Positions 24,582-32,070 of a DNA stretch of 43,971 nucleotides are shown here, one piece after another (the stretch's first letter is position 1; the number at the start of each line of letters is the position of its first letter). A program made the translations under genes and the position numbers. Origin of the DNA: RGIG4608 sp045651165 (GTDB lineage: Bacteria > Bacillota > Clostridia > Oscillospirales > CAG-272); NCBI GenBank assembly GCA_045651165.1, contig JAZRRX010000003.1:1-43971 (forward strand). The letters run 5' to 3'. The notes below the pieces were generated by a model. It saw nothing but the letters and a program-made list of their open reading frames with translations. It made no database searches and was not told where the DNA came from.

Positions 24582-24611
24582 AAAAACGGACGATTAATCG
24601 TCCGTTTTTTC
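24582..24611. terminator. Bidirectional terminator shared by convergent genes
   Basis: A perfect palindrome, AAAAACGGACGATT (24582-24595) against AATCGTCCGTTTTT (24596-24609), gives U-tracts on both strands. The stop codon of the minus-strand gene (24596-24594) sits in the hairpin loop, so the last codons of that gene are part of the terminator stem. Confidence 0.92.
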
Positions 24612-25469
24612 TATGTCTATATTTTCTTCTGTTTGAATTTCTTCTATTGCAATTTCTTCTGGCGCTTCTATCTCGTCCCATTCCTCTTTTGTGTGGGATT
24701 CTGCTACTTTTGTAAATCTAATAAGCTCGATTTCTACAAATAGGCTAACTATGAAAACAAGAATCATCTGCAAAAATCTTGTTTTTTCAGTTGCTACGCC
24801 CATTAAATAAACCGTTATATAAGAAATTGACATCGAAAAGCCGATGTGTGTTAAAAGTAGCATTGATGCGAGATGCCATCTTGAGTGTTCCTCTGTGAAA
24901 ATGCGCTTTCCTTCATATAATATATATATAAGAAATGCAATCGCGAAAACTGACATAAGTGTGTTTTCAACTGAATTGCTATGACGATACATAACGGAAT
25001 TATTATCTATCACGATGGGGAGGGGGAAGAGAGTTGAAAGCAACAAACAAATCAACTTTAGGTGATAATATTCACTATCTTTGCTAATTGCACAAAACAA
25101 TATGAATAGGGCAAAACAATCAACTCCGATAAGAATCAGATTGGCATACATAGATGTAGCAAGAGAGTAATATATGGATGCACCAATCACCAATGCGATA
25201 GCTAAAGCTATATAAGTATATTTCAGGTTGTTTAATTCATTGTTTGATTTTATTATTTCTTGCTTTTTTAATGAGAAAATGCAAGTGAGGGAAAACACAA
25301 TACCCAAAACAAAACTCAATTTAAACAGGGTGGGGAAAATGCCATCTATAAAATATCCATTTATCATATCAAAAGACGATATGAAGGATATGAATAAGAA
25401 TATTGTGGCAAGAAGTGTTAATAAAGAAATCGTTCTGTGAACGATTTTGACGCGACGTGTAAAATCCAT
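24594..25469 (-). CDS. Unrecognised polytopic membrane protein with acidic tail
   Basis: I do not recognise this 291-aa protein. It has about eight hydrophobic segments (near 12-33, 44-66, 83-102, 106-128, 135-156, 170-188, 203-224, 228-250) separated by short loops, with a conserved-looking basic N-terminus MDFTRRVKIVHR. The C-terminus from about 258 is strongly acidic (WDEIEAPEEIAIEE and on) and probably cytoplasmic. No transport or enzyme motif is visible. ATG 25469 is chosen with GGAG 6 nt upstream; the TTG at 25481 overlaps that SD. It is a single gene converging on the RNHCP gene and diverging from the ribosomal cluster. A sensor-like membrane domain is possible but there is no kinase part. 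Confidence 0.65.
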   Translation of the reverse strand: MDFTRRVKIVHRTISLLTLLATIFLFISFISSFDMINGYFIDGIFPTLFKLSFVLGIVFSLTCIFSLKKQEIIKSNNELNNLKYTYIALAIALVIGASIYYSLATSMYANLILIGVDCFALFILFCAISKDSEYYHLKLICLLLSTLFPLPIVIDNNSVMYRHSNSVENTLMSVFAIAFLIYILYEGKRIFTEEHSRWHLASMLLLTHIGFSMSISYITVYLMGVATEKTRFLQMILVFIVSLFVEIELIRFTKVAESHTKEEWDEIEAPEEIAIEEIQTEENIDIEKTDD

Positions 25470-25494
25470 ATATATCTCCAAAACAACGATTATT

Positions 25495-25509
25495 GGCTAT
25501 ATTATAGCC
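25495..25509 (-). promoter_or_regulatory. Palindrome covering a possible -10 box of the membrane-protein gene
   Basis: GGCTATA-T-TATAGCC (25495-25509) is a perfect 7-bp dyad. On the minus strand it contains TATAAT (25506-25501), about 32 nt before the start codon at 25469. No clear -35 lies at the right distance, so activator dependence or a repressor site is possible. Confidence 0.4.
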
Positions 25510-25618
25510 GATAATTGTGAACAAATTGTTAAAATGGAGATTTTTGGCAATATTTTATATAAATATATGAAGAAAATTAGTGATTTTGAGGTTGAAAACG
25601 AGTAAAAACGATGCAAAA

Positions 25619-25647
25619 TTGACAAAAAACAGTCAAAGTTGTACAAA
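25619..25647 (+). promoter_or_regulatory. Upstream promoter candidate (P1) for the ribosomal protein cluster
   Basis: Consensus -35 TTGACA (25619-25624), 17-bp spacer, TACAAA (25642-25647). It is 100 bp upstream of P2 and points towards rpsJ. The -10 is imperfect. Confidence 0.45.
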
Positions 25648-25718
25648 TTGCATAAAAAATAATTCAAAAACACTAATAAAATCTGCGAAATGCATATATA
25701 AAAACGCACCAAAAACTA

Positions 25719-25747
25719 TTGATTTTGGGCTTAAATTGTGATATAAT
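25719..25747 (+). promoter_or_regulatory. Main promoter candidate (P2) for the ribosomal protein cluster, extended -10
   Basis: -35 TTGATT (25719-25724), 17-bp spacer, extended -10 TGATATAAT with core 25742-25747. The string ATTGTGATATAAT and the -35 are identical to those of the MMPL exporter promoter. A leader of about 320 nt separates it from rpsJ. Confidence 0.8.
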
Positions 25748-26073
25748 AACTCCGCTTGATATGCGTTGAAGCGAGAGGTTGCTGCGAAAGCAGGTAATTT
25801 TCGTGGAGTATGTCCGTTAAACGGGCGCAAAAATTCCTAAAACCGCGAGGGATTTTGTGATTTTCCGGAGTTTGTTGGCAGTGATGAGCCACAAAGTCCG
25901 TTTTTGTAAGGGAAAACGCAAAACACCCGATACCGTGTTCAAGGAAAATGCCCCATCCAAACTCGTTCGGCGGCGCAAATCACTACATTTATTATATATA
26001 CACGCGCGAGCCACTATATATGGTGGTGCGGTGGTGAGTGTCAAGCGAACGAAATCTATAAGGAGGCACAAAA
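25748..26073 (+). promoter_or_regulatory. Structured 5' leader of the S10 operon
   Basis: A non-coding transcript region of about 320 nt. ACTCC (25749-25753) pairs with GGAGT (25805-25809), enclosing hairpin CTGC-GAAA-GCAG (25782-25793) with a GNRA tetraloop. The sequence around GCGAGAGGTTGCTGC resembles the conserved block I associate with Firmicutes S10 leaders, but I could not compare it. A terminator-like hairpin at 25850-25905 follows. A further short hairpin, CCAC/GTGG, lies near 26011-26026. The family precedent is feedback by ribosomal protein L4 (rplD, third gene) on its own leader. Confidence 0.6.
25850..25906 (+). terminator. Candidate attenuator terminator in the S10 leader
   Basis: GGATTTTGTG (25850-25859) pairs with CACAAAGTCC (25890-25899) over 10 bp with one G-U pair, and GTTTTTG follows. 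The loop of 30 nt can fold further. The element lies about 100 nt after the likely transcription start and 170 nt before rpsJ, a position suited to transcription attenuation. Confidence 0.55.
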
Positions 26074-26385
26074 ATGGCAGTAAAGGAAAGAATCCGTGTT
26101 AGACTCAAATCCTACGACCACAAGCTTATCGACACAGCGGCTGAAAAGATCGTTGAAGTTGCTAAGAGAAATGGCGCTACAGTATCCGGTCCTATCCCGC
26201 TTCCCACAGAGAGAGAAATCATCACAATTCTCCGTGCGGTTCACAAGTATAAGGATAGCCGTGAACAGTTTGAGCTCAGAACACACAAGAGACTCATTGA
26301 TATTCTCAAGCCCTCTGCAAAGGTTGCAGAAGCTCTCATGAATATTGAATTGCCCGCAGGCGTTGAAATCGAAGTTCAGGTTTAA
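26074..26385 (+). CDS. rpsJ: 30S ribosomal protein S10
   Basis: S10, 103 aa, full length. It binds the head of the 30S subunit and is also NusE, a partner of NusB in antitermination. The family motif GPIPLPTERE and ELRTHKRLIDI are present. It is the first gene of the cluster, with AAGGAGG 7 nt before the start. In many Firmicutes tuf precedes rpsJ; here the gene starts a fresh transcription unit behind its own leader. Confidence 0.98.
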   Translation: MAVKERIRVRLKSYDHKLIDTAAEKIVEVAKRNGATVSGPIPLPTEREIITILRAVHKYKDSREQFELRTHKRLIDILKPSAKVAEALMNIELPAGVEIEVQV

Positions 26386-26436
26386 TCAAGCACTTCATTT
26401 CATAAAAAAGCGAAAAACACATTTCTAGTACAAAAT

Positions 26437-26460
26437 TGTCGCACGGCGACACTTTTGTCG
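26437..26460 (+). other. Hairpin in the rpsJ-rplC gap
   Basis: TGTCGC (26437-26442) pairs with GCGACA (26446-26451) around ACG, followed by CTTTTGTCGG. The 147-bp gap between rpsJ and rplC is the longest within the S10 part and has no coding frame. The hairpin may be a weak terminator or an mRNA-stability element. Confidence 0.4.
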
Positions 26461-26532
26461 GTCAAGTTGGCGTAGCACTGGTTAAAAGTGAAATACAAAG
26501 CGTCAACCAATAACCTACAGGAGGAACACAAA

Positions 26533-27162
26533 ATGAAAAGTGGTATTATCGGTAAGAAGATCGGTATGACACAGATCTTCGACGAAATCGGAAATGTAAT
26601 TCCGGTTACGGTAATCGAGGCAGGTCCCTGCGTAGTAGCGCAGAAGAAGACTGTCGAAAATGACGGTTATGACGCCGTTCAGCTCGGTTTCATGGATGTT
26701 AAGGAAAAACACATGACAAAGGCTGAAAAAGGTCATTTCGAAAAAGCAGGCGTACCTGCAAAGAAGCATCTTAAGGAATTCCGCCTTGATGATTGCGCAG
26801 CTTACAACCTTGGTGACGTTATCACTGTCGAAACCTTCGCCGCTGGTGAAAAAGTCGACGTTACAGGTATAACAAAGGGCCGTGGTTACACAGGTGCTAT
26901 CAAGAGATGGAATCTTCACTTGCTTGGTAAGACTCACGGTATTGGTCCTATCCACCGTCAGTCAGGATCTATGGGTGTTATCGACCCTGCTAGAATCTTC
27001 AAGAACAAGAAGATGGCTGGTCAATACGGTAACGAACAGGTAACTGTTCTCAACTTGAACGTTGTAAAGATTGATGCAGAAAAGAACCTTATCGCAGTTA
27101 AGGGCGCAATTCCTGGTCCTAAGGGCGGTATCGTATTCGTTCGCACATCTTGCAAAGCATAA
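26533..27162 (+). CDS. rplC: 50S ribosomal protein L3
   Basis: L3, 209 aa, starts MKSGIIGKKIGMTQIF as usual and holds the extension loop motif GRGYTGAIKRW that reaches the peptidyl transferase centre. ATG 26533 is chosen because AGGAGG is 8 nt upstream and the family start matches; the frame upstream to 26488 is leader sequence. The next gene, rplD, begins 20 nt later. Confidence 0.98.
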   Translation: MKSGIIGKKIGMTQIFDEIGNVIPVTVIEAGPCVVAQKKTVENDGYDAVQLGFMDVKEKHMTKAEKGHFEKAGVPAKKHLKEFRLDDCAAYNLGDVITVETFAAGEKVDVTGITKGRGYTGAIKRWNLHLLGKTHGIGPIHRQSGSMGVIDPARIFKNKKMAGQYGNEQVTVLNLNVVKIDAEKNLIAVKGAIPGPKGGIVFVRTSCKA

Positions 27163-27182
27163 GCGGAAGGAGGAACTGAATA

Positions 27183-27806
27183 ATGCCAAACGTAAAAGTA
27201 GTTAATATGGCAGGCAAAGAGGTTGGCGAAATCACATTGTCTGACGTTATTTTCGGAGCTGAAGTTAATGAAGCAGTTCTCCACGCTGCAGTAAGAGCGT
27301 TCCTTATGAATCAAAGACAGGGAACACAGTCCACTCTTACAAGAAGCGAAGTTTCCGGTGGCGGTAGAAAGCCTTGGAGACAGAAGGGTACAGGTAGAGC
27401 TCGTCAGGGTTCAACTCGTTCTCCTCAGTGGACACACGGTGGTATCGCTCTTGGTCCTAAGCCCAGAGATTACCACGTAGATATGAACAAGAAGACAAAG
27501 AGAGTTGCTCTTTACAGTGCATTGTCTGCAAAGGTTGCTGCTGGTGACCTCATCGTAGTTGACGACATCAAGGTTGAAGGCTACAAGACAAAGACAATCG
27601 TTAACATGCTTAACGCTATCGGCGCTGATAGAAAGGCACTCATCGTTCTCGATGCAGTTGATAACTGCGTAGTTAAGAGCGCTGCAAACATTCCCGGTGT
27701 TAAGACAACTCTTGCACACACAGTAAATGTTTACGACATTCTTAACGCAAACAAATTCGTTGTTTCAAAAGCAGCGGTTGCAAAACTTGAGGAGGTGTTC
27801 GCATAA
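27183..27806 (+). CDS. rplD: 50S ribosomal protein L4
   Basis: L4, 207 aa. It lines the exit tunnel through its extended loop (SGGGRKPWRQKGTGRARQG, about 58-76). In Gammaproteobacteria it is also the autogenous repressor of the S10 operon, which makes it the first candidate ligand for the leader upstream of rpsJ. GGAGG precedes the ATG. Its stop overlaps the rplW start by one base (TAATG). Confidence 0.98.
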   Translation: MPNVKVVNMAGKEVGEITLSDVIFGAEVNEAVLHAAVRAFLMNQRQGTQSTLTRSEVSGGGRKPWRQKGTGRARQGSTRSPQWTHGGIALGPKPRDYHVDMNKKTKRVALYSALSAKVAAGDLIVVDDIKVEGYKTKTIVNMLNAIGADRKALIVLDAVDNCVVKSAANIPGVKTTLAHTVNVYDILNANKFVVSKAAVAKLEEVFA

Positions 27807-28099
27807 TGAAAATGATTCAGGATATTATCATTGCTCCCGTTATCACAGAAGCGAGCATGGACCGTGTAGCAAATAAGACATACACATTCAAGGTTGCAAA
27901 GAACGCAACAAAACCCGAAATTGCTCACGCAGTTGAAGTAATGTTCGGTGTAAAGGTTGATAAGGTTAACACCATCAACATGAAGAGAAAAGCGAAGAGA
28001 CAGGGTTACACAAGCGGCTACACAGCAGCATGGAAGAAAGCTATCGTTACACTTAAGGCTGATTCCAAGACCATTGAATTCTTCGAAGGTATGAACTAA
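27806..28099 (+). CDS. rplW: 50S ribosomal protein L23
   Basis: L23, 97 aa. It sits at the tunnel exit and is the docking site for trigger factor and SRP. IIAPVITEASM at the start and VNTINMKRKAKRQGY are typical. Translation is coupled to rplD by TAATG; GAGGTG lies in the rplD end. Confidence 0.98.
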   Translation: MKMIQDIIIAPVITEASMDRVANKTYTFKVAKNATKPEIAHAVEVMFGVKVDKVNTINMKRKAKRQGYTSGYTAAWKKAIVTLKADSKTIEFFEGMN

Positions 28100-28119
28100 T
28101 AGCAGGAGGATAGAGAAAA

Positions 28120-28953
28120 ATGCCTACAATTAAATATAAGCCTACGACTCCTGCCAGAAGAAATATGACTGTTCCGTCTTTTGACGAGATCACAAAGTTT
28201 TCTCCTGAAAAGAGTCTCATAGTTACAAAAAAGAAACACGCAGGTAGAAATAACCTCGGTAGAATCACTGTTCGTCACCACGGCGGCGGAAACAAGGTTA
28301 AGTACAGAATCATCGACTTCAAGCGTACAGATGCTACTGCTAACACAGTAATCGGTGTTGAGTACGACCCCAACAGAAGTGCTTACATCGCTCTTCTTCA
28401 GAACGAAGCAGGCGATAAGAGCTACATCGTTGCTCCCGTAGGACTTACAGACGGCGACGTTGTTTACTCTGGCGCAGATGCAGATATCAAGCCCGGTAAC
28501 ACATTGCCCATCGCCAACATTCCTGTTGGTACATTCATTCACAACATCGAGCTTTACCCTGGTAAGGGCGCTCAGCTCGTTCGTTCCGCTGGTGCTGCTG
28601 CTCAGCTTGTCTCCAAAGACAACGGCAACATGGCACAGGTAAGACTTCCTTCTGGTGAAGTTCGTCTCATCCGTCTTGACTGTAAGGCAACTATCGGTCA
28701 GGTTGGTAACATTGAGCATGATACTGTTAAGATCGGTAAGGCTGGTAAGACAAGACATATGGGTATCCGTCCCACAGTTCGTGGTTCTGTAATGAACCCC
28801 TGTGACCACCCTCACGGTGGTGGTGAAGGCCGTTCTCCCATCGGTCGTCCTTCTCCTGTTACTCCTTGGGGTAAACCTGCTCTTGGTTATAAGACAAGAA
28901 ACAAGAAGGCAAGAACAAACAAATTCATCGTAAAACGTAGAAACGATAGATAA
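28120..28953 (+). CDS. rplB: 50S ribosomal protein L2
   Basis: L2, 277 aa, full length. It is needed for subunit joining and peptidyl transferase activity. The C-terminal motif HPHGGGEGRSPIGR contains the conserved histidine near the catalytic centre. GCAGGAGG precedes the start by 10 nt. Confidence 0.98.
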   Translation: MPTIKYKPTTPARRNMTVPSFDEITKFSPEKSLIVTKKKHAGRNNLGRITVRHHGGGNKVKYRIIDFKRTDATANTVIGVEYDPNRSAYIALLQNEAGDKSYIVAPVGLTDGDVVYSGADADIKPGNTLPIANIPVGTFIHNIELYPGKGAQLVRSAGAAAQLVSKDNGNMAQVRLPSGEVRLIRLDCKATIGQVGNIEHDTVKIGKAGKTRHMGIRPTVRGSVMNPCDHPHGGGEGRSPIGRPSPVTPWGKPALGYKTRNKKARTNKFIVKRRNDR

Positions 28954-28967
28954 GGAGGGAATATAAT

Positions 28968-29249
28968 ATGAGCAGAAGTTTGAAGAAAGCACCTTTTGTT
29001 GAAGAAAAGCTCTTCGCAAGAATTTGTGCAATGAACGAAAAGAACGAAAAGAAAGTTCTTAAGACATGGTCTCGTGCTTCAACAATATTCCCTGAATTTG
29101 TTGGACACACAATCGCAGTTCACGACGGACGTAAGCACGTTCCCGTATATGTAACTGAAGATATGGTTGGACATAAGCTTGGTGAATTTGCTCCTACAAG
29201 AACCTTCAAGGGTCACGCAGGATCAAAGACATCCAACAACGGTAAATAA
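28968..29249 (+). CDS. rpsS: 30S ribosomal protein S19
   Basis: S19, 93 aa, in the 30S head next to S13. MSRSLKKAPFVEEKL and the C-terminal GEFAPTRTFKGHAG are diagnostic. It starts 14 nt after rplB with AAGGAGG. Confidence 0.98.
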   Translation: MSRSLKKAPFVEEKLFARICAMNEKNEKKVLKTWSRASTIFPEFVGHTIAVHDGRKHVPVYVTEDMVGHKLGEFAPTRTFKGHAGSKTSNNGK

Positions 29250-29266
29250 TAGAGGAGGAAGATTCA

Positions 29267-29611
29267 ATGGAAAATAATGTAGCAAAAGCTCATCTTAAAT
29301 ATGCAAGAATTTCCCCTCGTAAGGTAAAAGTAGTTCTTGACCTCATCAGAGGCAAGGATGCAGGCGTTGCAATGGCTATTCTTAAGAATACACCTAAGAG
29401 CGCATCTGAATATCTTGTTAAGTTGTTGGGAAGCGCTATTGCAAATGCAGAGCACAACAATCATATGGATCCTTCAAAACTCTACGTAGCTGAATGCTTC
29501 GTATGCCCTGGTCCTACTCTTAAGAGAATTATGCCCAGAGCAAAGGGAAGCGCAGACAGAATTTTGAAGAGAACTAGCCACGTTACAATCGTGGTTAAAG
29601 AAAGAGTCTAA
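29267..29611 (+). CDS. rplV: 50S ribosomal protein L22
   Basis: L22, 114 aa. It contributes the long beta-hairpin that narrows the exit tunnel beside L4. AHLKYARISPRKVKVVLDLI and the hairpin PRAKGSADRILKRTSH are present. GAGGAGG lies upstream. Confidence 0.98.
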   Translation: MENNVAKAHLKYARISPRKVKVVLDLIRGKDAGVAMAILKNTPKSASEYLVKLLGSAIANAEHNNHMDPSKLYVAECFVCPGPTLKRIMPRAKGSADRILKRTSHVTIVVKERV

Positions 29612-29627
29612 ATAGGAGGTAGCTAAA

Positions 29628-30398
29628 ATGGGTCAAAAGGTTAATCCCCACGGTTTGCGTGTGGGCGTAATTAAGAACTGGGATTCAAGATGGTTCGCAA
29701 AAGACGAAGTTTTTGGCGACACTCTTGTTTCCGACTATAAAATCAGAGAATATCTCAAAAATGAACTCCAGAAGGTAGGCGTTCCTAAGATTGAAATCGA
29801 ACGTGATAGCCACAGAGTTAGAGTATTCGTTCACTGCGCAAAGCCCGGTCTTGTAATCGGTCGTGGTGGCGAGCAGATTGAAAAATATAAGGCTCAGCTT
29901 GAAAAGATGGTTGGCATGCCCGTAGCTCTCAACGTTGTTGAAGTTAAGCAGCCCGACCTTGACGCTCAGCTTGTTGCTGAGAACGTTTCAGCTCAGCTTG
30001 AAAATCGTGTGGCGTTCCGCCGCGCAATGAAGATGGCGATTCGTAACACAATGAGACTTGGTGCAAAGGGTATTAAGATCACTTGCTCCGGTCGTCTTGG
30101 TGGCGCAGAAATCGCAAGAGCAGAACATTACCACGAAGGTACTATTCCGCTTCAGACTCTCAGAGCTGACATCGACTACGGCTTCTGGGAAGCAAACACA
30201 ACTTACGGTAAGATCGGCGTTAAAGTATGGATTTACAGAGGCGAAGTTCTTTCCGAAGTTAACCGCCCTGCAGTGAAGAACACTCGCGGTGACCGTCCTG
30301 CTCGTAGAGATAACAGAAACGGCGACCGCAAGCCCAGAAACAACAACAGAGGCGACAGAACTCCCAGAGAAGGAGGACGCAAAAATGTTAATGCCTAA
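29628..30398 (+). CDS. rpsC: 30S ribosomal protein S3, with Arg/Asn/Gly-rich C-terminal tail
   Basis: S3, 256 aa. It forms the mRNA entry channel with S4 and S5 and contributes to helicase activity there. The KH-type motif GLVIGRGGEQIEKYKAQL lies at about 75-92. After the usual end near residue 217 there is a tail of about 40 residues with repeats of the RGDR/NGDRKPR type, which resembles an RNA-binding disordered extension. The tail also encodes the rplP ribosome binding site, and the last 14 nt overlap rplP. Confidence 0.97.
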   Translation: MGQKVNPHGLRVGVIKNWDSRWFAKDEVFGDTLVSDYKIREYLKNELQKVGVPKIEIERDSHRVRVFVHCAKPGLVIGRGGEQIEKYKAQLEKMVGMPVALNVVEVKQPDLDAQLVAENVSAQLENRVAFRRAMKMAIRNTMRLGAKGIKITCSGRLGGAEIARAEHYHEGTIPLQTLRADIDYGFWEANTTYGKIGVKVWIYRGEVLSEVNRPAVKNTRGDRPARRDNRNGDRKPRNNNRGDRTPREGGRKNVNA

Positions 30399-30801
30399 AA
30401 GAGTAAAATTCCGTCGCGTACAGCGCGGAAGACTTAAGGGTAAGGCTAGCCGCGGTAACACAGTTACTAACGGTCAGTTTGGTCTTCAAGCCCTTGAGCC
30501 TGCTTGGATTACAAGCAACCAGATAGAAGCTGCCCGTATTGCTATGACACGTTACATCAAGCGTGGTGGTCAGGTTTGGATTAAGATCTTCCCTGATAAG
30601 CCCATCACAGAAAAGCCTGCTGAAACTCGAATGGGTTCCGGTAAGGGTTCACCTGAGTACTGGGTAGCAGTAGTTAAGCCCGGTAGAGTTATGTTTGAAA
30701 TGGACGGAGTTGCTGAAGAGGTAGCTAAGGAAGCTATGCGTCTTGCATCTCACAAGCTCCCCATCAAATGTAAATTCGTAGTTAGAGAAGAGGAGGTATA
30801 A
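30385..30801 (+). CDS. rplP: 50S ribosomal protein L16
   Basis: L16, 138 aa, at the tRNA elbow-binding face of the A site. MLMPKRVKFRRVQRG is the universal start, which fixes ATG 30385; AAGGAGG is inside the rpsC coding end. The frame extension to 30289 is rpsC in another phase. The Arg-containing loop RMGSGKGSPEYW is present. Confidence 0.98.
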   Translation: MLMPKRVKFRRVQRGRLKGKASRGNTVTNGQFGLQALEPAWITSNQIEAARIAMTRYIKRGGQVWIKIFPDKPITEKPAETRMGSGKGSPEYWVAVVKPGRVMFEMDGVAEEVAKEAMRLASHKLPIKCKFVVREEEV

Positions 30802-30804
30802 GCC

Positions 30805-30993
30805 GTGAAAGCTTCAGAAATCAGAAATATGACAACAGAAGAGCTTCAAGCTAAGCTTAAAGAGCTTAAGGACGAGCTTTTCAGACTCCGCTTCCAGAAT
30901 GCGATCCGTCAGCTTGACAACCCCCACAAAATCTCTGACGTTAAGAAGGACATCGCTCGTGTAATGACAGTTCTTCAAGAGAAGAATGCTTAA
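30805..30993 (+). CDS. rpmC: 50S ribosomal protein L29
   Basis: L29, 62 aa, a helical hairpin at the tunnel exit beside L23. KASEIRNMTTEELQAKL fits the family. It starts with GTG (30805); GAGGAGG, inside the end of rplP, lies 9 nt upstream, so the two are coupled. Confidence 0.97.
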   Translation: MKASEIRNMTTEELQAKLKELKDELFRLRFQNAIRQLDNPHKISDVKKDIARVMTVLQEKNA

Positions 30994-31006
30994 GGAGGAA
31001 TGAGTC

Positions 31007-31264
31007 ATGACAGAAAGAAACCTTAGAAAAACAAGAGTTGGTATTGTTGTTAGCAACAAGATGGACAAGACAATCGTAGTTGCAGTGCAGGATAACGTAA
31101 AGCACCCCATCTACGGTAAGATCATTAAGAGAACTTTGAAGCTCCATGCACATGATGAAGAAAACACATGTAACATCGGCGACAGAGTTGAAGTAATGGA
31201 AACAAGACCTCTTTCCAAGACAAAGAGATGGAGACTTGTTGAAATTATCGAAAGAGCTAAATAA
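31007..31264 (+). CDS. rpsQ: 30S ribosomal protein S17
   Basis: S17, 85 aa, an early assembly protein of the 30S body. GIVVSNKMDKTIVVAV and YGKIIKRTLKLHAHDEEN are diagnostic. It is the last gene of the S10 part. A gap of 88 bp to rplN follows, holding the palindrome TACGA-CTTGA-TCGTA (31316-31330) but no clear promoter. Confidence 0.98.
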   Translation: MTERNLRKTRVGIVVSNKMDKTIVVAVQDNVKHPIYGKIIKRTLKLHAHDEENTCNIGDRVEVMETRPLSKTKRWRLVEIIERAK

Positions 31265-31352
31265 TTTAGCTTATCATTCACAATTATTAAATCATAATCG
31301 CGAAATTATAGTAGGTACGACTTGATCGTATTGAAAACAGGAGGAACGCAAA

Positions 31353-31721
31353 ATGATTCAGCAACAGACAGTGTTGAAAGTAGCCGATAACACAGGCGCT
31401 AAAGAGATCATGTGCATTCGCGTACTTGGCGGTACAGCTCGCAGATATGCAAATATCGGTGACGTTATCGTAGCGTGCGTTAAGAAGGCAGCTCCCGGCG
31501 GCGTTGTTAAAAAAGGCGAAGTAGTTAAAGCAGTAGTAGTAAGAAGCAAAAAGGGTCTTAAGAGAGCCGATGGTTCTTACATCAAATTCGATGAAAACTC
31601 AGCAGTTATCATCAAAGAAGACAAAAACCCCAAGGGTACTCGTATCTTTGGCCCAGTAGCAAGAGAGCTTCGTGAAAAGGATTTCCTTAAGATTCTCTCT
31701 CTCGCTCCTGAAGTACTTTAA
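31353..31721 (+). CDS. rplN: 50S ribosomal protein L14
   Basis: L14, 122 aa, at the subunit interface. MIQQQTVLKVADNTGAKEI is the family start, and AGGAGG precedes it by 7 nt. It is the first gene of the spc part; transcription probably continues from the S10 promoter because no good promoter is visible in the preceding gap. Confidence 0.98.
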   Translation: MIQQQTVLKVADNTGAKEIMCIRVLGGTARRYANIGDVIVACVKKAAPGGVVKKGEVVKAVVVRSKKGLKRADGSYIKFDENSAVIIKEDKNPKGTRIFGPVARELREKDFLKILSLAPEVL

Positions 31722-31738
31722 TTTGGAGGTATTGCGAA

Positions 31739-32053
31739 ATGGCAAAGTTGCACATCAAAAAAGATGATACAGTAGTAGTACTTTCCGGTGACTCCAAGGG
31801 CGTTAAGGGTAAAGTAATCGATGTATCCGTTAAGGAAGGCAAGGTATTGGTAGAGGGCGCTAATATCATTCATAAGCACGTTAAGCCCAGAAAGCAGGGA
31901 GAAACAGGCGGTATCGTTGATACTGAAGGCGCAATCTATGCGTGCAAAGTTGCTCTCTACTGTGAAAAGTGCGGTCAGGGTGTTAGAGTTAAACACCAGA
32001 TCGTTGACGGTAAAAAAGTTCGCGTTTGTGCAAAATGCGGCGCACAGCTTTGA
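31739..32053 (+). CDS. rplX: 50S ribosomal protein L24, zinc-ribbon form
   Basis: L24, 104 aa, an assembly initiator of the 50S subunit. The KOW motif is at about 7-30 (VVVLSGDSKGVKGKV). The C-terminus has two CxxC pairs (YCEKCGQG and VCAKCGA), a zinc-type variant also found in other Clostridia and Thermotogae; Bacillus and E. coli L24 lack it. GGAGG lies upstream. Confidence 0.97.
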   Translation: MAKLHIKKDDTVVVLSGDSKGVKGKVIDVSVKEGKVLVEGANIIHKHVKPRKQGETGGIVDTEGAIYACKVALYCEKCGQGVRVKHQIVDGKKVRVCAKCGAQL

Positions 32054-32070
32054 TAAGGAGGTAGCATACA

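Noticed and set aside
26515..26955. Minus-strand open frame in the rplC region
   Set aside because: Antisense to L3; no SD and no plausible composition.
28096..29031. 311-aa open frame on the minus strand over rplB and rpsS
   Set aside because: It lies entirely antisense to two certain ribosomal protein genes, with Cys/Thr/Val-rich sequence typical of reverse reading of biased codons.
31265..31352. Possible promoter between rpsQ and rplN
   Set aside because: TTCACA and TTATAG are present but their spacing is 23 bp, too long for a standard promoter.
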